Assembly: GCF_008086205.1 (NCBI RefSeq)
Contig: NZ_VSKK01000003.1
Location: 62,001 to 126,000 of the forward strand
Origin: Bizionia myxarmorum
GTDB taxonomy: Bacteria; Bacteroidota; Bacteroidia; Flavobacteriales; Flavobacteriaceae
DNA length: 64,000 nucleotides
Reading direction: 5' to 3'
Position numbers and translations under genes: made by a program. This document shows, piece after piece, positions 43,074 through 52,924 of this stretch (positions are counted from its first letter, which is position 1; each line of letters opens with the position of its first letter). The notes beneath the pieces are model-generated. The model ran no database searches, was not told where the DNA came from, and worked only from the letters and a program-made list of their open reading frames with translations.

Positions 43074-43158
43074 TTAAGTCGATAATGTTAGTTGCTTGGG
43101 CTGTAAAAAACATTCCACCAAAAATTGCGATTGCTAATAAATACTTTTTTGTTCTCAT
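43015..43158 (-). CDS. Small secreted peptide (47 aa), overlapping the downstream membrane-protein gene
   Basis: An ORF too short for most gene finders. MRTKKYLLAIAIFGGMFFTA is a textbook signal peptide, probably cut after the QA at 21-22 (TAQA|TN). The remaining 25 residues are polar and end KIKIRVPKHG. A minus-strand -7 element (TACATTTG, 43190-43197) lies 32 bases upstream of the ATG, giving a leader of about 26 bases, so this ORF is the first in the transcript. It overlaps the 180-residue gene by 59 bases in another frame. The evidence is the signal peptide plus promoter position; no relative is known to me. Confidence 0.6.
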   Translation of the reverse strand: MRTKKYLLAIAIFGGMFFTAQATNIIDLNDQQTTKVEKIKIRVPKHG

Positions 43159-43189
43159 TTTATTAAGGGATTTAATTAATTAATTAATC

Positions 43190-43197
43190 CAAATGTA
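43190..43197 (-). promoter_or_regulatory. Candidate -7 element (TACATTTG) for the small-peptide/membrane-protein unit
   Basis: Minus-strand TACATTTG fits TAnnTTTG exactly. It is 32 bases before the ATG of the 47-residue peptide and lies in a 180-base gap after tsaE. There is no clear -33 TTG. Confidence 0.5.
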
Positions 43198-43269
43198 TAT
43201 GAGACGTGCATTTAAAAATAGCTCGAAATGTTAAAATTATGTTAAAATTAACGTTTTTTAAAATTTCCA

Positions 43270-43286
43270 TTACGGTTTTCCCGTAA
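43270..43286. repeat. Small hairpin TTACGG-TTTTC-CCGTAA after tsaE
   Basis: A perfect six-base inverted repeat 52 bases after the minus-strand tsaE stop. On the minus strand it is followed by TGGAAATTTT, a poor T run, so it is a weak terminator at best. Confidence 0.3.
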
Positions 43287-43337
43287 AAACACTCCGTTTG
43301 AGCACTTCGTTGTTTTCTACACTTTTAAAAAACAACT

Positions 43338-43763
43338 TTATGTAAGCGTTAATTGTCTTTTTTTTAATTCTAAAGGCTCTAATGATAGAATATGATATCC
43401 GTCCGGTAAGAGCTCTTTAATAATTTCTGGCCATTCAATAAATAGCCAATTATCACTCTGTAAATAATCCTCTATTCCAAAGTCGAAAGCTTCTTCTATG
43501 GAATTCAATCGGTACAAATCAAAATGATAAATATTGGAAGTAGGCGTTTCATACGTATTCACTAATGAATAAGTAGGACTACTAACAACATCCATACTTC
43601 CTAATTGTTTAACCAATGCTTTGATTAAAGTTGTTTTTCCAGCACCCATTTCGCCATTAAATAAAATGGTTTTGTGTGATACGGAATTTATAACCTTTTG
43701 AGCCACAGCTTCTAGGCTGTCTAAACTGTATTCTAAAATCAAAGTCAAATTAATTATGGGCAA
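43338..43763 (-). CDS. tsaE: tRNA threonylcarbamoyladenosine biosynthesis ATPase TsaE
   Basis: 141 residues. The P-loop GEMGAGKTT at 37-45 with TLIKALVKQL, then VSSPTYSLVNTYE (switch region), YHFDLYRLNS and LFIEWPEII are the TsaE landmarks. With TsaB and TsaD it adds threonylcarbamoyl to A37 of ANN-decoding tRNAs. It is downstream of porX on the same strand with a 73-base gap, so cotranscription is possible. Length is normal. Confidence 0.94.
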   Translation of the reverse strand: MPIINLTLILEYSLDSLEAVAQKVINSVSHKTILFNGEMGAGKTTLIKALVKQLGSMDVVSSPTYSLVNTYETPTSNIYHFDLYRLNSIEEAFDFGIEDYLQSDNWLFIEWPEIIKELLPDGYHILSLEPLELKKRQLTLT

Positions 43764-43836
43764 TTATACGGATTAATTTTCGAAAAAACTAACAGAAAAT
43801 GCACTTCGTCGGATTTATTTGTATTTCAAAGATTAA

Positions 43837-45390
43837 TTATTTGGGATCGAGTACAATAAATGGTATGATCATTTCTTCTAAAGACACGCCACCATGCTGA
43901 TACGTATTGCGATAATAGCTGACATAATGATTATAATTATTCGGGTAAGCAAAGAACAAATCGTTTTTAGCAAAAATGAAAGAACTATTCATGCTTAAAG
44001 AAGGCAGATGAATAGATTTTGGATCTTTGGCAACCAACACATCTTTGCTCTCATAAGTTAAACTACGGCCTGTTTTATAACGTAAATTCAAGGATGTATC
44101 TTTATCGCCAATAACTTTAGACGGGTTCTTAACATTAATGGTACCATGATCCGTGGTTAAAATCAATTTGAACCCCATTTGTTGCGCTTGTTGAATCATT
44201 TCTAGCAAGGGTGAGTTTTTAAACCAACTCTGGGTAAGTGAGCGATATGCTTTATCATTAGATGCTAATTCTTTAACCACATCCATTTCAGTTTTAGAAT
44301 GTGACAACATATCCACAAAATTATAAACTACAACTGTTAAATCGTTTTCTTTAAGTGTTTTAAAACTATCAACTAATTGCTTACCATTTTTTAAATTGGT
44401 GATTTTGAAATATTTAGTTTTCAAGTTTTGTAAACCTAATCGTTTTAATTGTGCTTGCAGAAATTCTTCTTCATACAGGTTTTTTCCACCGTCATCAATA
44501 TCATTCTTCCATAAATCGGGATGCATTTTTTCCATATCAGACGGCATTAAACCTGAAAAAATAGCATTTCTGGCATATTGCGTAGCTGTTGGTAGAATAC
44601 TATAAAAGGCTTCTTCTTTGCGTTTCTTGTAATAGTTGCTAACGACTGGTTCAAATGCCTTCCATTGGTCATAGCGTAAATTATCAATCACCACTAAAAG
44701 CGTAGGTTGTTCCTTACTAATTTCTGGAACCACTTTATCTTTAAACAAATTATGAGACATAATTGGTGCATCTGTATTCGGTTCAAACCATTTTGGATAA
44801 TTTTTATCTATAAATTTCCCAAACTGGGTATTGGCTTCTGTTTTTTGAGATTCTAAAATTTCAAACATGCCGGAATCTTCAATATCTTCCAGCTGCATTT
44901 CCCAATAAATTAGCTTTTGATATAAAGCCACCCATTCTTCGTAGCTGTTCACCATGGTTAAATCCATAGCTATTTTTCTAAATTCCTGCTGATAATTAGA
45001 AGTTGTTTTTTCAGAAACTAAACGTGAATGGTCTAAATTTTTCTTCAAACTCAACAGAATCTGATTTGGATTTACGGGTTTAATTAAATAATCGGCTATT
45101 TTGTTACCAATAGCTTCTTCCATAATATATTCTTCTTCACTTTTTGTAATCATCACCACCGGAAGCGTGTCGCGTTTTTCCTTAATTTCGTTCAAAGTTT
45201 CCAAACCAGTTAATCCTGGCATGTTTTCATCTAGAAAAACAATATCAAAATTTTGCTCTTCTAAAATCTCCAAAGCTTCTGAGCCACTCTTACAAGGCGT
45301 AACTTTATAGTTTTTTTGCTCTAAAAAGATAATATGGGGTTTTAGCAAGTCAATTTCATCGTCAACCCAAAGAATATTTATATGGTTCAT
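43837..45390 (-). CDS. porX: PorX-type response regulator with PglZ/alkaline-phosphatase-like domain
   Basis: 517 residues. The receiver domain (1-120) has acidic Asp10/Asp11, the phosphoacceptor Asp54 in VFLDENMPG, and conserved Lys in MITKSEEE. A helical linker leads to a PglZ domain of the alkaline phosphatase superfamily (about 200-515): LLVVIDNLRYDQWKAFEP, FSGLMPSDM, VYNFVDMLSHS and LILTTDHGTI hold the metal-binding Asp and His residues. PorX with the kinase PorY regulates T9SS genes in Porphyromonas and is conserved in Flavobacteriia. Here it lies 3 kb from a T9SS substrate gene. Only 26 bases separate it from the divergent HD gene. Confidence 0.93.
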   Translation of the reverse strand: MNHINILWVDDEIDLLKPHIIFLEQKNYKVTPCKSGSEALEILEEQNFDIVFLDENMPGLTGLETLNEIKEKRDTLPVVMITKSEEEYIMEEAIGNKIADYLIKPVNPNQILLSLKKNLDHSRLVSEKTTSNYQQEFRKIAMDLTMVNSYEEWVALYQKLIYWEMQLEDIEDSGMFEILESQKTEANTQFGKFIDKNYPKWFEPNTDAPIMSHNLFKDKVVPEISKEQPTLLVVIDNLRYDQWKAFEPVVSNYYKKRKEEAFYSILPTATQYARNAIFSGLMPSDMEKMHPDLWKNDIDDGGKNLYEEEFLQAQLKRLGLQNLKTKYFKITNLKNGKQLVDSFKTLKENDLTVVVYNFVDMLSHSKTEMDVVKELASNDKAYRSLTQSWFKNSPLLEMIQQAQQMGFKLILTTDHGTINVKNPSKVIGDKDTSLNLRYKTGRSLTYESKDVLVAKDPKSIHLPSLSMNSSFIFAKNDLFFAYPNNYNHYVSYYRNTYQHGGVSLEEMIIPFIVLDPK

Positions 45391-45391
45391 G

Positions 45392-45399
45392 TATATTTG
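45392..45399 (+). promoter_or_regulatory. Candidate -7 element (TATATTTG) of the HD-domain gene
   Basis: TATATTTG, an exact TAnnTTTG match, starts two bases past the porX start codon and 25 bases before the HD gene ATG at 45417. A -33 element would lie inside the start of porX, and none is clear. Confidence 0.5.
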
Positions 45400-45416
45400 T
45401 TTTTATTATTTATAAT

Positions 45417-46658
45417 ATGATAGCAAGCTTGCAGACAAAAAACAAACTCAAGATATTTAACGATCCAATTTACGGTTTTATTACCATTCCGAATGCGTTG
45501 ATTTTCGATTTGATTGAGCATAAATACTTTCAACGACTCCGCCGAATTTCTCAAATGGGTTTATCGTATTTGGTTTATCCCGGTGCGCACCATACACGTT
45601 TTCATCACGCTTTAGGTTGTATGCATTTAATGCAGAAAGCCGTTCAAGTACTTCGTTTTAAAGGGGTTGATATATGTTCTGAAGAAGAAAATGCGCTCTA
45701 TATTGCTATACTTTTACATGATATTGGCCATGGTCCTTTTTCGCATGCCATGGAACACAGTATTGTAAATGGCGTGTCTCATGAGCATATTTCATTGCAG
45801 TTTATGGAGGTTTTGAATGCCGAATTTAACGGAAGTTTAACGCTAGCCATCCAAATATTTAAAGGCGAATATCACAGACCATTTATGTGCGCCTTAATTT
45901 CTAGCCAATTTGATATGGATCGGGCCGATTATTTAAAACGTGATAGTTTTTATACAGGCGTTGCAGAAGGCAATATTAACAGCGATCGATTAATTACAAT
46001 GCTAAATGTGGTTGATGATGAATTGGTAGTAGAAGAAAAAGGAATTTACAGTATCGAGAAATTTTTGGTTGCTAGACGCCTTATGTATTGGCAAGTATAT
46101 TTACATAAAACAGGAATAGCTGCAGAGCAATTACTAATGCGTGTATTGCAACGTGCAAAAGAACTAACGCTACAAGGTTTTGAATTAGAAGCTAGTAAAG
46201 CATTACAATTTTTTTTGAAAAATAATATTCAATTAGAAAATTTTGATAATGCAACTTTAGATACATTTTCCAAATTGGACGATTATGATATTGTATCAGC
46301 CATGAAATCTTGGCAATATCATGATGATTTTGTTTTGAAAAATTTATGTGATATGCTAATTAACAGGCAATTACTTAAAGTTAAACTCAAAAACAGCGAA
46401 ATTAACCCTGAAAAACTCCAGAAGTATATTAAAAAATTAATGATTAAATATCAGGTTTCTGAAGAAGAAGCGCAATACTTTGTATTTACGGGCGCTATTT
46501 CAAATCAAGCCTATGAGCAGCACCAGCAGCCTATTAATGTATTAATGCAAAGTGGAAAAATTCAAAATATTGTGAAAGCTTCCGATCAATTATATTTAAA
46601 AGCGCTCTCAAAACCCATCACTAAATATTATATATGCTATCCTAAAGATAAAATGTAA
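45417..46658 (+). CDS. HD-domain phosphohydrolase (dNTPase-like)
   Basis: 413 residues. [39 protein letters not shown] and [19 protein letters not shown] precede the HD pair in [16 protein letters not shown] near 100, and [18 protein letters not shown] near 165 supplies the final Asp and the typical following segment. This is the pattern of deoxynucleoside triphosphate triphosphohydrolase-like HD proteins, of the group that includes SAMHD1 and B. subtilis YwfO. Substrate unknown here. It is divergent from porX and 25 bases upstream of lpxD. Confidence 0.92.
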   Translation: MIASLQTKNKLKIFNDPIYGFITIPNALIFDLIEHKYFQRLRRISQMGLSYLVYPGAHHTRFHHALGCMHLMQKAVQVLRFKGVDICSEEENALYIAILLHDIGHGPFSHAMEHSIVNGVSHEHISLQFMEVLNAEFNGSLTLAIQIFKGEYHRPFMCALISSQFDMDRADYLKRDSFYTGVAEGNINSDRLITMLNVVDDELVVEEKGIYSIEKFLVARRLMYWQVYLHKTGIAAEQLLMRVLQRAKELTLQGFELEASKALQFFLKNNIQLENFDNATLDTFSKLDDYDIVSAMKSWQYHDDFVLKNLCDMLINRQLLKVKLKNSEINPEKLQKYIKKLMIKYQVSEEEAQYFVFTGAISNQAYEQHQQPINVLMQSGKIQNIVKASDQLYLKALSKPITKYYICYPKDKM

Positions 46659-46669
46659 TACATTTTTTC

Positions 46670-46677
46670 TATTTTTG
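46670..46677 (+). promoter_or_regulatory. Candidate -7 element (TATTTTTG) just before lpxD
   Basis: TATTTTTG ends six bases before the lpxD ATG at 46684. A transcript starting there would have almost no leader. lpxD could also be read from the HD-gene promoter upstream. Confidence 0.4.
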
Positions 46678-46683
46678 CTTTCA

Positions 46684-47712
46684 ATGAATTTTACAGCAGA
46701 ACAAATCGCGGGGATATTAGATGGTGAAGTTGTTGGCGACTCTACTATTGAAGTTTCCAATTTATCTAAAATTGAAGAAGGGAAAGAAGGTGAATTAACA
46801 TTTCTCTCAAATCCGAAGTACACGCCCTATATATATACTACTAAAGCTTCTATTACTATTGTTAACAAAAGCTTTAAACCCGAAAAACAAATCCACACAA
46901 CTTTAATAAAGGTGGATGATGCTTATAAAGCGTTTTCTAAATTACTTGAATATTACAATCAAGTAAAAATGAATAAATCCGGTATTGAACAACCAGCACA
47001 TATTTCAGAGTCCGCAAAACTGGGTGAAAATATTTACATTGGTGCTTTTTCATATATAGGAAATAATGTGCAAATAGGCGATAATGTTAAAATATATCCG
47101 AATTCCTATATTGGAGATAATGTAGTAATACAGGACAATACGGTTATTTTTGCAGGTGTAAAAATCTATTCAGACTGTATTGTGGGTAGTTATTGTGTAT
47201 TGAATTCTGGCGTTATTATTGGCGCAGATGGTTTCGGTTTTGTACCAAATGAAGAAGGAGAATACACTAAAGTACCACAAATTGGTAATGTTATTCTTGA
47301 AGATTATGTAGATATTGGTGCCGCGACAACTATAGATCGTGCCACTTTAGGTTCTACTATTATTAGACGTGGTGTTAAATTGGACAATCAGATACAAATT
47401 GCTCATAATGTTGAAATCGGTAGAAATACCGTTATTGCAGCGCAAACAGGCGTTGCGGGATCTACGAAAATTGGAAAAAATTGTATCATTGGGGGTCAAG
47501 TTGGAATTGCCGGCCATTTAATAATTGGTGATAATGTTAAAATTCAAGCTCAATCAGGTATTGGAAAAAACATAAAGGATAATGAAGTATTGCAAGGGTC
47601 GCCATCGTTTAACTATAGCGATTGGAATAAGTCTTATATTCACTTCAAGAATTTACCAAAAATTGTAAAGAACATAATAGAATTAGAAAAAAAAGTAGAT
47701 GGGAATAATTAA
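46684..47712 (+). CDS. lpxD: UDP-3-O-acylglucosamine N-acyltransferase LpxD (first copy)
   Basis: 342 residues; third step of lipid A synthesis, adding an N-linked hydroxyacyl chain. A small UDP-binding N-terminal domain ([18 protein letters not shown], 1-95) is followed by a left-handed beta helix of hexapeptide repeats ([20 protein letters not shown]) and a C-terminal helix. The catalytic His lies in [12 protein letters not shown] near 239. I start at ATG 46684: a TTG three codons earlier is in frame but overlaps the -7 element. Its stop overlaps lpxC-fabZ by 14 bases. Confidence 0.95.
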   Translation: MNFTAEQIAGILDGEVVGDSTIEVSNLSKIEEGKEGELTFLSNPKYTPYIYTTKASITIVNKSFKPEKQIHTTLIKVDDAYKAFSKLLEYYNQVKMNKSGIEQPAHISESAKLGENIYIGAFSYIGNNVQIGDNVKIYPNSYIGDNVVIQDNTVIFAGVKIYSDCIVGSYCVLNSGVIIGADGFGFVPNEEGEYTKVPQIGNVILEDYVDIGAATTIDRATLGSTIIRRGVKLDNQIQIAHNVEIGRNTVIAAQTGVAGSTKIGKNCIIGGQVGIAGHLIIGDNVKIQAQSGIGKNIKDNEVLQGSPSFNYSDWNKSYIHFKNLPKIVKNIIELEKKVDGNN

Positions 47713-49105
47713 TACGGATATCAAGCAGAAAACTATTGCTAGTGCGGTTTCTCTCCAGGGCGTAGGTTTACATACTGGTAATGATGTGACCTTAACATTT
47801 AAGCCAGGGCTGGAAAATTCTGGTTTTGCATTTAGACGCATTGATCTAGAAGGTAGCCCAATTATTGAAGCGGATGCCATGTATGTTACCAATACGCAGC
47901 GTGGAACTTGTTTAGAAAAAAATGGCGTAATTATTCAAACTTGCGAACATGTTTTGGCTGCTTTAGTGGGTATGGATATCGATAATGCTATTTTAGAAAT
48001 AAATGCAGCAGAACCACCAATAATGGATGGCTCATCTAAATTTTTTGTTGAAGCTATTGAAAAAGCAGGTATTGTAGAACAAGATGCCTTTAGAGAAGAG
48101 TATGAGGTAACAAATGTTATTTCTTATACGGATGAAGAAACGGGCAGTGAAATATTAGTTATGCCTGCAAAGGAATACCAAGTCACTACTATGGTGGATT
48201 TTGGAACCAAAGTTTTAGGGACTCAAAATGCATCTATTAAAAATATGTCGGAATTCAAGAAAGAAATTTCCGATTCTAGAACCTTCAGCTTCCTTCATGA
48301 AATTGAAACACTTTTAGAGCACGGTCTTATTAAAGGTGGCGATTTAAATAATGCTATTGTTTATGTAGATAAAGAATTATCGCCTGAAACCATGGCGAAA
48401 TTAAAGATTGCTTTCAAAAAAGATTCTATTTCTGTAAAGCCTAATGGTATTCTAGATAATTTAACCTTGCATCATCCTAATGAGGCTGCACGACATAAAC
48501 TTTTAGATGTTATTGGCGATTTAGCTTTAATTAGAACCCGCATTAAAGGTAAGGTTATAGCTAATAAACCAGGTCATTTAATTAATACTCAGTTTGCGAA
48601 AAAAATGTCCAAACTGATTAAAAATGAACGTCGTAATCATGTGCCCAATGTCGATTTGAATCAAGAGCCTTTAATGGATGTGAATCAAATTATGGACATG
48701 TTACCGCATAGACAACCGTTTTTATTAATTGATAAAATATTCGAATTGACCGATTCAGGCGTTATTGGAATGAAAAACGTTACCATGAACGAGCCATTTT
48801 TTGCAGGTCACTTTCCTGGAGCACCGGTTATGCCAGGTGTTTTAATTGTGGAAGCTATGGCGCAAACAGGTGGAATATTGGTTTTAAGCACGGTTCCAGA
48901 TCCTGAAAACTATCTGACATTTTTTATGAAAATAGATAAAGTAAAATTCAAACAAAAAGTAGTTCCAGGAGATACGCTTATCTTTAAATGTGATTTAATT
49001 ACGCCCATTCGTCGTGGTATTTGCCACATGCAAGGTTATGCTTATGCCAATGGGAAGCTTTGTGCAGAAGCGGAATTAATGGCGCAAATTTCAAAAGTAA
49101 AATAA
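47699..49105 (+). CDS. lpxC: Bifunctional LpxC deacetylase / FabZ dehydratase fusion
   Basis: 468 residues. LpxC (1-about 305) has [16 protein letters not shown] and [20 protein letters not shown], whose three residues His, His and Asp bind zinc, with the following DxxGDL. FabZ (about 320-468) has [34 protein letters not shown] with the catalytic His and Glu, and AQTGGILVL. The first removes acetyl from UDP-3-O-acyl-GlcNAc, the committed lipid A step. The second dehydrates 3-hydroxyacyl-ACP. The fusion is standard in Bacteroidota and ties lipid A to fatty acid synthesis. It overlaps lpxD by 14 bases. Confidence 0.96.
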   Translation: MGIINTDIKQKTIASAVSLQGVGLHTGNDVTLTFKPGLENSGFAFRRIDLEGSPIIEADAMYVTNTQRGTCLEKNGVIIQTCEHVLAALVGMDIDNAILEINAAEPPIMDGSSKFFVEAIEKAGIVEQDAFREEYEVTNVISYTDEETGSEILVMPAKEYQVTTMVDFGTKVLGTQNASIKNMSEFKKEISDSRTFSFLHEIETLLEHGLIKGGDLNNAIVYVDKELSPETMAKLKIAFKKDSISVKPNGILDNLTLHHPNEAARHKLLDVIGDLALIRTRIKGKVIANKPGHLINTQFAKKMSKLIKNERRNHVPNVDLNQEPLMDVNQIMDMLPHRQPFLLIDKIFELTDSGVIGMKNVTMNEPFFAGHFPGAPVMPGVLIVEAMAQTGGILVLSTVPDPENYLTFFMKIDKVKFKQKVVPGDTLIFKCDLITPIRRGICHMQGYAYANGKLCAEAELMAQISKVK

Positions 49106-49175
49106 TAAAATAATCGATTAGCAGTTTTAAATAGTTGCTAATAATACGTACCAATATAATAACAAGCGTTAAAAA
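49106..49175. other. Short gap between lpxC-fabZ and lpxA with a hairpin
   Basis: 70 bases. ATTAGCA (49117-49123) and TGCTAAT (49136-49142) form a perfect seven-base stem with two further wobble pairs inward, with no T run after it. It could affect the balance of translation or RNA stability between the two genes rather than terminate. Confidence 0.35.
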
Positions 49176-49961
49176 ATGAATCAACCACTAGCATACGTGC
49201 ATCCAGGAGCTAAAATTGCCAAGAATGTTGTTATTGATCCTTTTACAACTATTCATAATAATGTTATTATTGGTGAAGGCACATGGATAGGGAGCAACGT
49301 GACCATTATGGAAGGCGCTCGAATTGGTAAAAATTGCAATATTTTTCCTGGTGCTGTAATTTCAGCAACACCTCAAGATTTAAAATATAAAGATGAAGAT
49401 ACCACTGTTGAAATTGGTAATAACGTCACCATTCGGGAGTGTGTGACCATAAATCGTGGCACCACAGATAGAATGAAAACCGTTATTGGCGATAATTGTT
49501 TAATTATGGCCTATTGTCACATTGCACATGATTGTGTAGTGGGTAATAACTGTATTTTTTCAAATAATAGCACATTGGCAGGCCACATCACAATAGGTGA
49601 CTATGTGGTTTTAGCGGGAATGACGGCTGTTCATCAATTTTGTTCCATAGGTAATCATGCATTTGTAACTGGAGGGTCTCTAGTAAGAAAAGATGTTCCG
49701 CCATTTGTTAAAGCAGCACGCGAACCCTTATCTTATGTAGGAATCAATTCTGTGGGATTAAGACGTCGTGGGTTTTCAACCGATAAGATTAGAGAAATTC
49801 AAGATATTTATAGAATACTATATCAAAAAAACTATAACAATACCCAAGCGGCTGAAATAATTGAAGCAGAAATGGAGGCAACTCCCGAACGTGATGAGAT
49901 TTTACAGTTTATCAAAGATTCGCAGCGTGGTATTATGAAAGGTTACTTTAAGTCCAATTAA
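49176..49961 (+). CDS. lpxA: Acyl-ACP--UDP-N-acetylglucosamine O-acyltransferase LpxA
   Basis: 261 residues, normal length. The hexapeptide-repeat beta helix begins at once (YVHPGAKIAKNVVIDPFTTI). ATPQDLKYKDEDTTVEIGNN and TINRGTTDR are LpxA signatures, and the catalytic His is in MAYCHIAHDCVVGNNC near 120. The alpha-helical C-terminus is VGLRRRGFSTDKIREIQDIY. It performs the first step of lipid A synthesis in the cytosol. It lies between lpxC-fabZ (70-base gap) and efp (47-base gap). Confidence 0.96.
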   Translation: MNQPLAYVHPGAKIAKNVVIDPFTTIHNNVIIGEGTWIGSNVTIMEGARIGKNCNIFPGAVISATPQDLKYKDEDTTVEIGNNVTIRECVTINRGTTDRMKTVIGDNCLIMAYCHIAHDCVVGNNCIFSNNSTLAGHITIGDYVVLAGMTAVHQFCSIGNHAFVTGGSLVRKDVPPFVKAAREPLSYVGINSVGLRRRGFSTDKIREIQDIYRILYQKNYNNTQAAEIIEAEMEATPERDEILQFIKDSQRGIMKGYFKSN

Positions 49962-50008
49962 AGTATCATTAAATTACTTTACAACAAACAATTTTACACT
50001 AAAATAAT

Positions 50009-50575
50009 ATGGCATCAACTTCAGATATTAGAAATGGATTATGTATCCGGTTTAATCATGATATTTATAAAATAACCGAATTTTTACACGTAAAACCTGG
50101 CAAAGGTCCCGCTTTTATAAGAACTAAAATGAAAAGTGTTACCACTGGGAAAACCTTGGAAAACACGTTTTCAGCCGGTCATAAAATTGATGATGTTCGT
50201 GTGGAAACACATAAATTTCAATTTTTGTATAATGATGGTGAGTTTTATCATTTCATGAACACGGAAGATTATACCCAAATCCGTTTATTAGAAGCCGCTT
50301 TAGACAGAGCGGATTTAATGAAAGAAGGTGAAGTAGTAACTGTTTTAATTAATACAGAAGATAATTTACCGCTTTCCGTAGAAATGCCTGCTAGTGTTGT
50401 TTTAGAAGTTACAGCAACAGAACCAGGGGTTAAAGGAAATACGGCAACAAATGCAACTAAACCGGCAACAGTAGAAACGGGTGCTGAAGTAAACGTGCCA
50501 CTTTTTATTAACGAAGGTGATAAAATTCGTGTGGAAACAGAAAAAGGAACTTACAAAGAGCGAGTTAAAGAATAA
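50009..50575 (+). CDS. efp: Translation elongation factor P
   Basis: 188 residues in three beta-barrel domains. The domain I tip is [10 protein letters not shown], with Lys32 at the position that is modified in many bacteria. Domain II includes [15 protein letters not shown], and domain III ends [25 protein letters not shown] with the EF-P signature. It relieves ribosome stalling at polyproline. It is embedded in a lipid A block and is followed by a second lpxD two bases later, so it may be coexpressed with envelope genes. No PoxA/EpmA gene is in the window. Confidence 0.96.
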   Translation: MASTSDIRNGLCIRFNHDIYKITEFLHVKPGKGPAFIRTKMKSVTTGKTLENTFSAGHKIDDVRVETHKFQFLYNDGEFYHFMNTEDYTQIRLLEAALDRADLMKEGEVVTVLINTEDNLPLSVEMPASVVLEVTATEPGVKGNTATNATKPATVETGAEVNVPLFINEGDKIRVETEKGTYKERVKE

Positions 50576-50577
50576 GC

Positions 50578-51513
50578 GTGAAATTTCCAAAAGCACATAC
50601 ACTCAAAGAAATAGCGACATTGCTTCATATTAATTATGTTGGCGATGCTGATTTTCCCGTTTTGGGCATGAATGAAATTCATGTAGTAGAAGCCGGCGAT
50701 ATTGTTTTCGTTGATCATCCTAAATATTACGACAAAGCTCTGGCGTCTGCCGCTACAATAGTTCTCATTAATAAAGAAGTAGACTGTCCAGAAGGAAAAG
50801 CACTTTTAATTAGTGACGATCCATTTAATGACTTCAACAAGCTAACCAAGCACTTTAAACCTTTTCATGCGGCATCTAGTTCCATTTCGGAAACGGCTAA
50901 AATTGGAAAAAACACCGTAATACAACCCAATTGTTTTGTTGGTCATAACGTGGTAATTGGTGATAATTGCGTCATTCATTCTAATGTTAGTATTTATGAT
51001 GATACCGTTATTGGTAATAATGTAAATATTCAAGCGGGTACTATTTTAGGTGCTAGTGCATTTTATTATAAAAATAGACCAGAAGGTTTTGACCCTTTAA
51101 TTTCTGGAGGTCGTGTTGTTATTCAAGATCATGTAGATATTGGCGCACTTTGTACGATTGATAAAGGCGTAACCGGAGATACTACTATAGGTGAAGGCAC
51201 TAAAATTGATAATTTAGTTCAAATTGGCCATGATACTATTGTTGGAAAAAAATGCCTTATTGCTTCACAAGTAGGAATTGCTGGCTGCGTAATAATTGAA
51301 GATGAAGTAACTATTTGGGGACAAGTAGGCTGCGCAAGTGGTATTACCATTGGCACAAAAGCTATTGTTCACGGACAAACTGGCCTTACTAAATCTGTTG
51401 CGGGACATAAAACCTATTGGGGAACACCGGTTCAGGAAGCTAGAACTTTACTGAAAGAAATGGCGTCTATAAAACAGATACCTAAAATAATTGAAGAATT
51501 AAAAAACAAATAA
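50578..51513 (+). CDS. LpxD-like UDP-3-O-acylglucosamine N-acyltransferase (second copy)
   Basis: 311 residues from a GTG start two bases after the efp stop; no in-frame ATG lies nearer. The N-terminal domain ([20 protein letters not shown]) and hexapeptide repeats ([20 protein letters not shown]) match LpxD, and [20 protein letters not shown] near 215 keeps the catalytic His. It differs clearly from the copy at 46684, with a shorter tail. Such second LpxD-like genes beside efp are seen in other Bacteroidota (recollection). Whether it uses a different acyl chain or sugar is unknown. The stop is directly followed by an NTF2-fold gene. Confidence 0.9.
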   Translation: MKFPKAHTLKEIATLLHINYVGDADFPVLGMNEIHVVEAGDIVFVDHPKYYDKALASAATIVLINKEVDCPEGKALLISDDPFNDFNKLTKHFKPFHAASSSISETAKIGKNTVIQPNCFVGHNVVIGDNCVIHSNVSIYDDTVIGNNVNIQAGTILGASAFYYKNRPEGFDPLISGGRVVIQDHVDIGALCTIDKGVTGDTTIGEGTKIDNLVQIGHDTIVGKKCLIASQVGIAGCVIIEDEVTIWGQVGCASGITIGTKAIVHGQTGLTKSVAGHKTYWGTPVQEARTLLKEMASIKQIPKIIEELKNK

Positions 51514-51921
51514 ATGACTTCAAAAGCACTAATTAAATCATTTTACGAATCTGATTTGGCAAATGATGAAACAGTAATAGACCAGTTTTATCATAAAGAC
51601 TGTATAATTTTCTGGAATAGTAGCAAAGGATTATCTGAACGGAATTTTGATGAAATTTCACTTTTCTTTAAAGGGGTTAGAGAGTCTTATAATGATTTAC
51701 GGTTTGATACGACTCATTTATTAGAAGAAGATAATTTGGTAACGGCTCGTTACACATTGTATGCGTGTACCATAGAATCTGAAGGTGATGAAATACCACT
51801 TGCCCATTATATCTGCATTTATCATATAAAAGATAATAAAATTCATCGTGCTTACGAGATTAGTCAGCCAGCAGATAAGGATACAATAGATTCCAATGCC
51901 TTTTCTGAAATAAAACTTTAA
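51514..51921 (+). CDS. NTF2-like/SnoaL-fold protein, unknown function
   Basis: 135 residues. LIKSFYESDLANDETVIDQF opens the alpha-beta cone, FYHKDCIIFWNSSKG and LLEEDNLVTARYTLYACTIE are the sheet segments, and HYICIYHIKDNKIHRAYEIS ends the fold. This is the SnoaL/NTF2 pattern used by cyclases, isomerases and binding proteins. Substrate unknown. It starts at the next base after the lpxD-like stop, so it is cotranscribed with the lipid A block. Confidence 0.8.
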   Translation: MTSKALIKSFYESDLANDETVIDQFYHKDCIIFWNSSKGLSERNFDEISLFFKGVRESYNDLRFDTTHLLEEDNLVTARYTLYACTIESEGDEIPLAHYICIYHIKDNKIHRAYEISQPADKDTIDSNAFSEIKL

Positions 51922-51950
51922 AAAGACTTTACAAATAGCGGGCAAAGCAT

Positions 51951-51958
51951 TACTTTTG
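51951..51958 (+). promoter_or_regulatory. Candidate -7 element (TACTTTTG) of sucD
   Basis: TACTTTTG matches TAnnTTTG and lies 33 bases before the ATG at 51992, in a 70-base gap. This separates sucD from the lipid A block. Confidence 0.5.
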
Positions 51959-51991
51959 TCTCGTTTTAAAAACATAAAAAATCAAACTTAA

Positions 51992-52870
51992 ATGAGCGTT
52001 TTAGTTAATAAAAATTCAAAGGTAATAGTTCAAGGATTTACAGGTAGTGAAGGAACATTTCACGCTGGCCAAATGATTGAATATGGAACCAACGTAGTTG
52101 GTGGTGTAACACCAGGTAAAGGTGGACAAACACATTTAGACAAGCCAGTTTTTAATACAGTTCAAGAAGCTGTTGATAAAGCGGGTGCTGATACGTCCAT
52201 TATTTTTGTACCGCCTGCATTTGCTGCAGACGCCATTATGGAAGCTGCAGATGCTGGTATTAAAGTAATTATTACAATTACTGAAGGTATTCCTGTAGCA
52301 GATATGATTAAAGCTGCTCACTATATTAAAGATAGAGATTGCCGTTTAATTGGACCTAACTGTCCAGGTGTTATTACGCCAGGTGAAGCTAAAGTTGGTA
52401 TTATGCCAGGTTTTGTTTTCAAAAAAGGAACGATTGGTATTGTTTCTAAATCAGGAACATTAACATATGAAGCGGCTGACCAAGTTGTAAAACAAGGTTT
52501 AGGTATTACAACAGCTATTGGTATTGGTGGCGATCCAATTATTGGAACAACGACTAAAGAAGCGATTGAAATGCTAATTAACGACCCAGAAACAGAAGCC
52601 GTTGTTATGATTGGTGAAATTGGAGGTCAATTAGAAGCAGATGCGGCATATTGGTATAAAGCAAGTGGTAGTAAGAAACCAGTTATCGGATTTATTGCTG
52701 GTGAAACTGCTCCTGCTGGACGTACTATGGGCCACGCTGGTGCCATTGTTGGCGGAAGTGATGATACAGCGCAAGCTAAAAAGAAAATTATGAGAGAATG
52801 TGGTATTCACGTTGTGGAATCACCTGCTGAAATAGGTAAAAAAGTTGCTGAAGTTATGGCATCTTTGTAA
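51992..52870 (+). CDS. sucD: Succinate--CoA ligase alpha subunit
   Basis: 292 residues. [20 protein letters not shown] binds Co[21 protein letters not shown] and [16 protein letters not shown] are conserved, and the phosphorylated His is His248 in [13 protein letters not shown]. It joins SucC (beta) to make succinate and ATP or GTP in the TCA cycle. sucC is not adjacent, as in other Flavobacteriia. It has its own -7 element and a good terminator, so it is a single-gene unit. Confidence 0.96.
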   Translation: MSVLVNKNSKVIVQGFTGSEGTFHAGQMIEYGTNVVGGVTPGKGGQTHLDKPVFNTVQEAVDKAGADTSIIFVPPAFAADAIMEAADAGIKVIITITEGIPVADMIKAAHYIKDRDCRLIGPNCPGVITPGEAKVGIMPGFVFKKGTIGIVSKSGTLTYEAADQVVKQGLGITTAIGIGGDPIIGTTTKEAIEMLINDPETEAVVMIGEIGGQLEADAAYWYKASGSKKPVIGFIAGETAPAGRTMGHAGAIVGGSDDTAQAKKKIMRECGIHVVESPAEIGKKVAEVMASL

Positions 52871-52890
52871 ACCCATGATATTGTAAAATG

Positions 52891-52924
52891 AAAGGCTGTC
52901 TTATTGAGATAGCCTTTTTTTTTT
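52891..52924 (+). terminator. Intrinsic terminator after sucD
   Basis: AAAGGCTGTCT / AGATAGCCTTT, an eleven-base stem with one G-U pair and a five-base loop, followed by a run of ten T. It starts 20 bases after the sucD stop. Confidence 0.9.

Noticed and set aside
46675-46683. TTG start for lpxD three codons upstream
   Set aside because: The TTG lies inside the -7-like TATTTTTG, and the following ATG gives the normal LpxD start MNFTAEQ.
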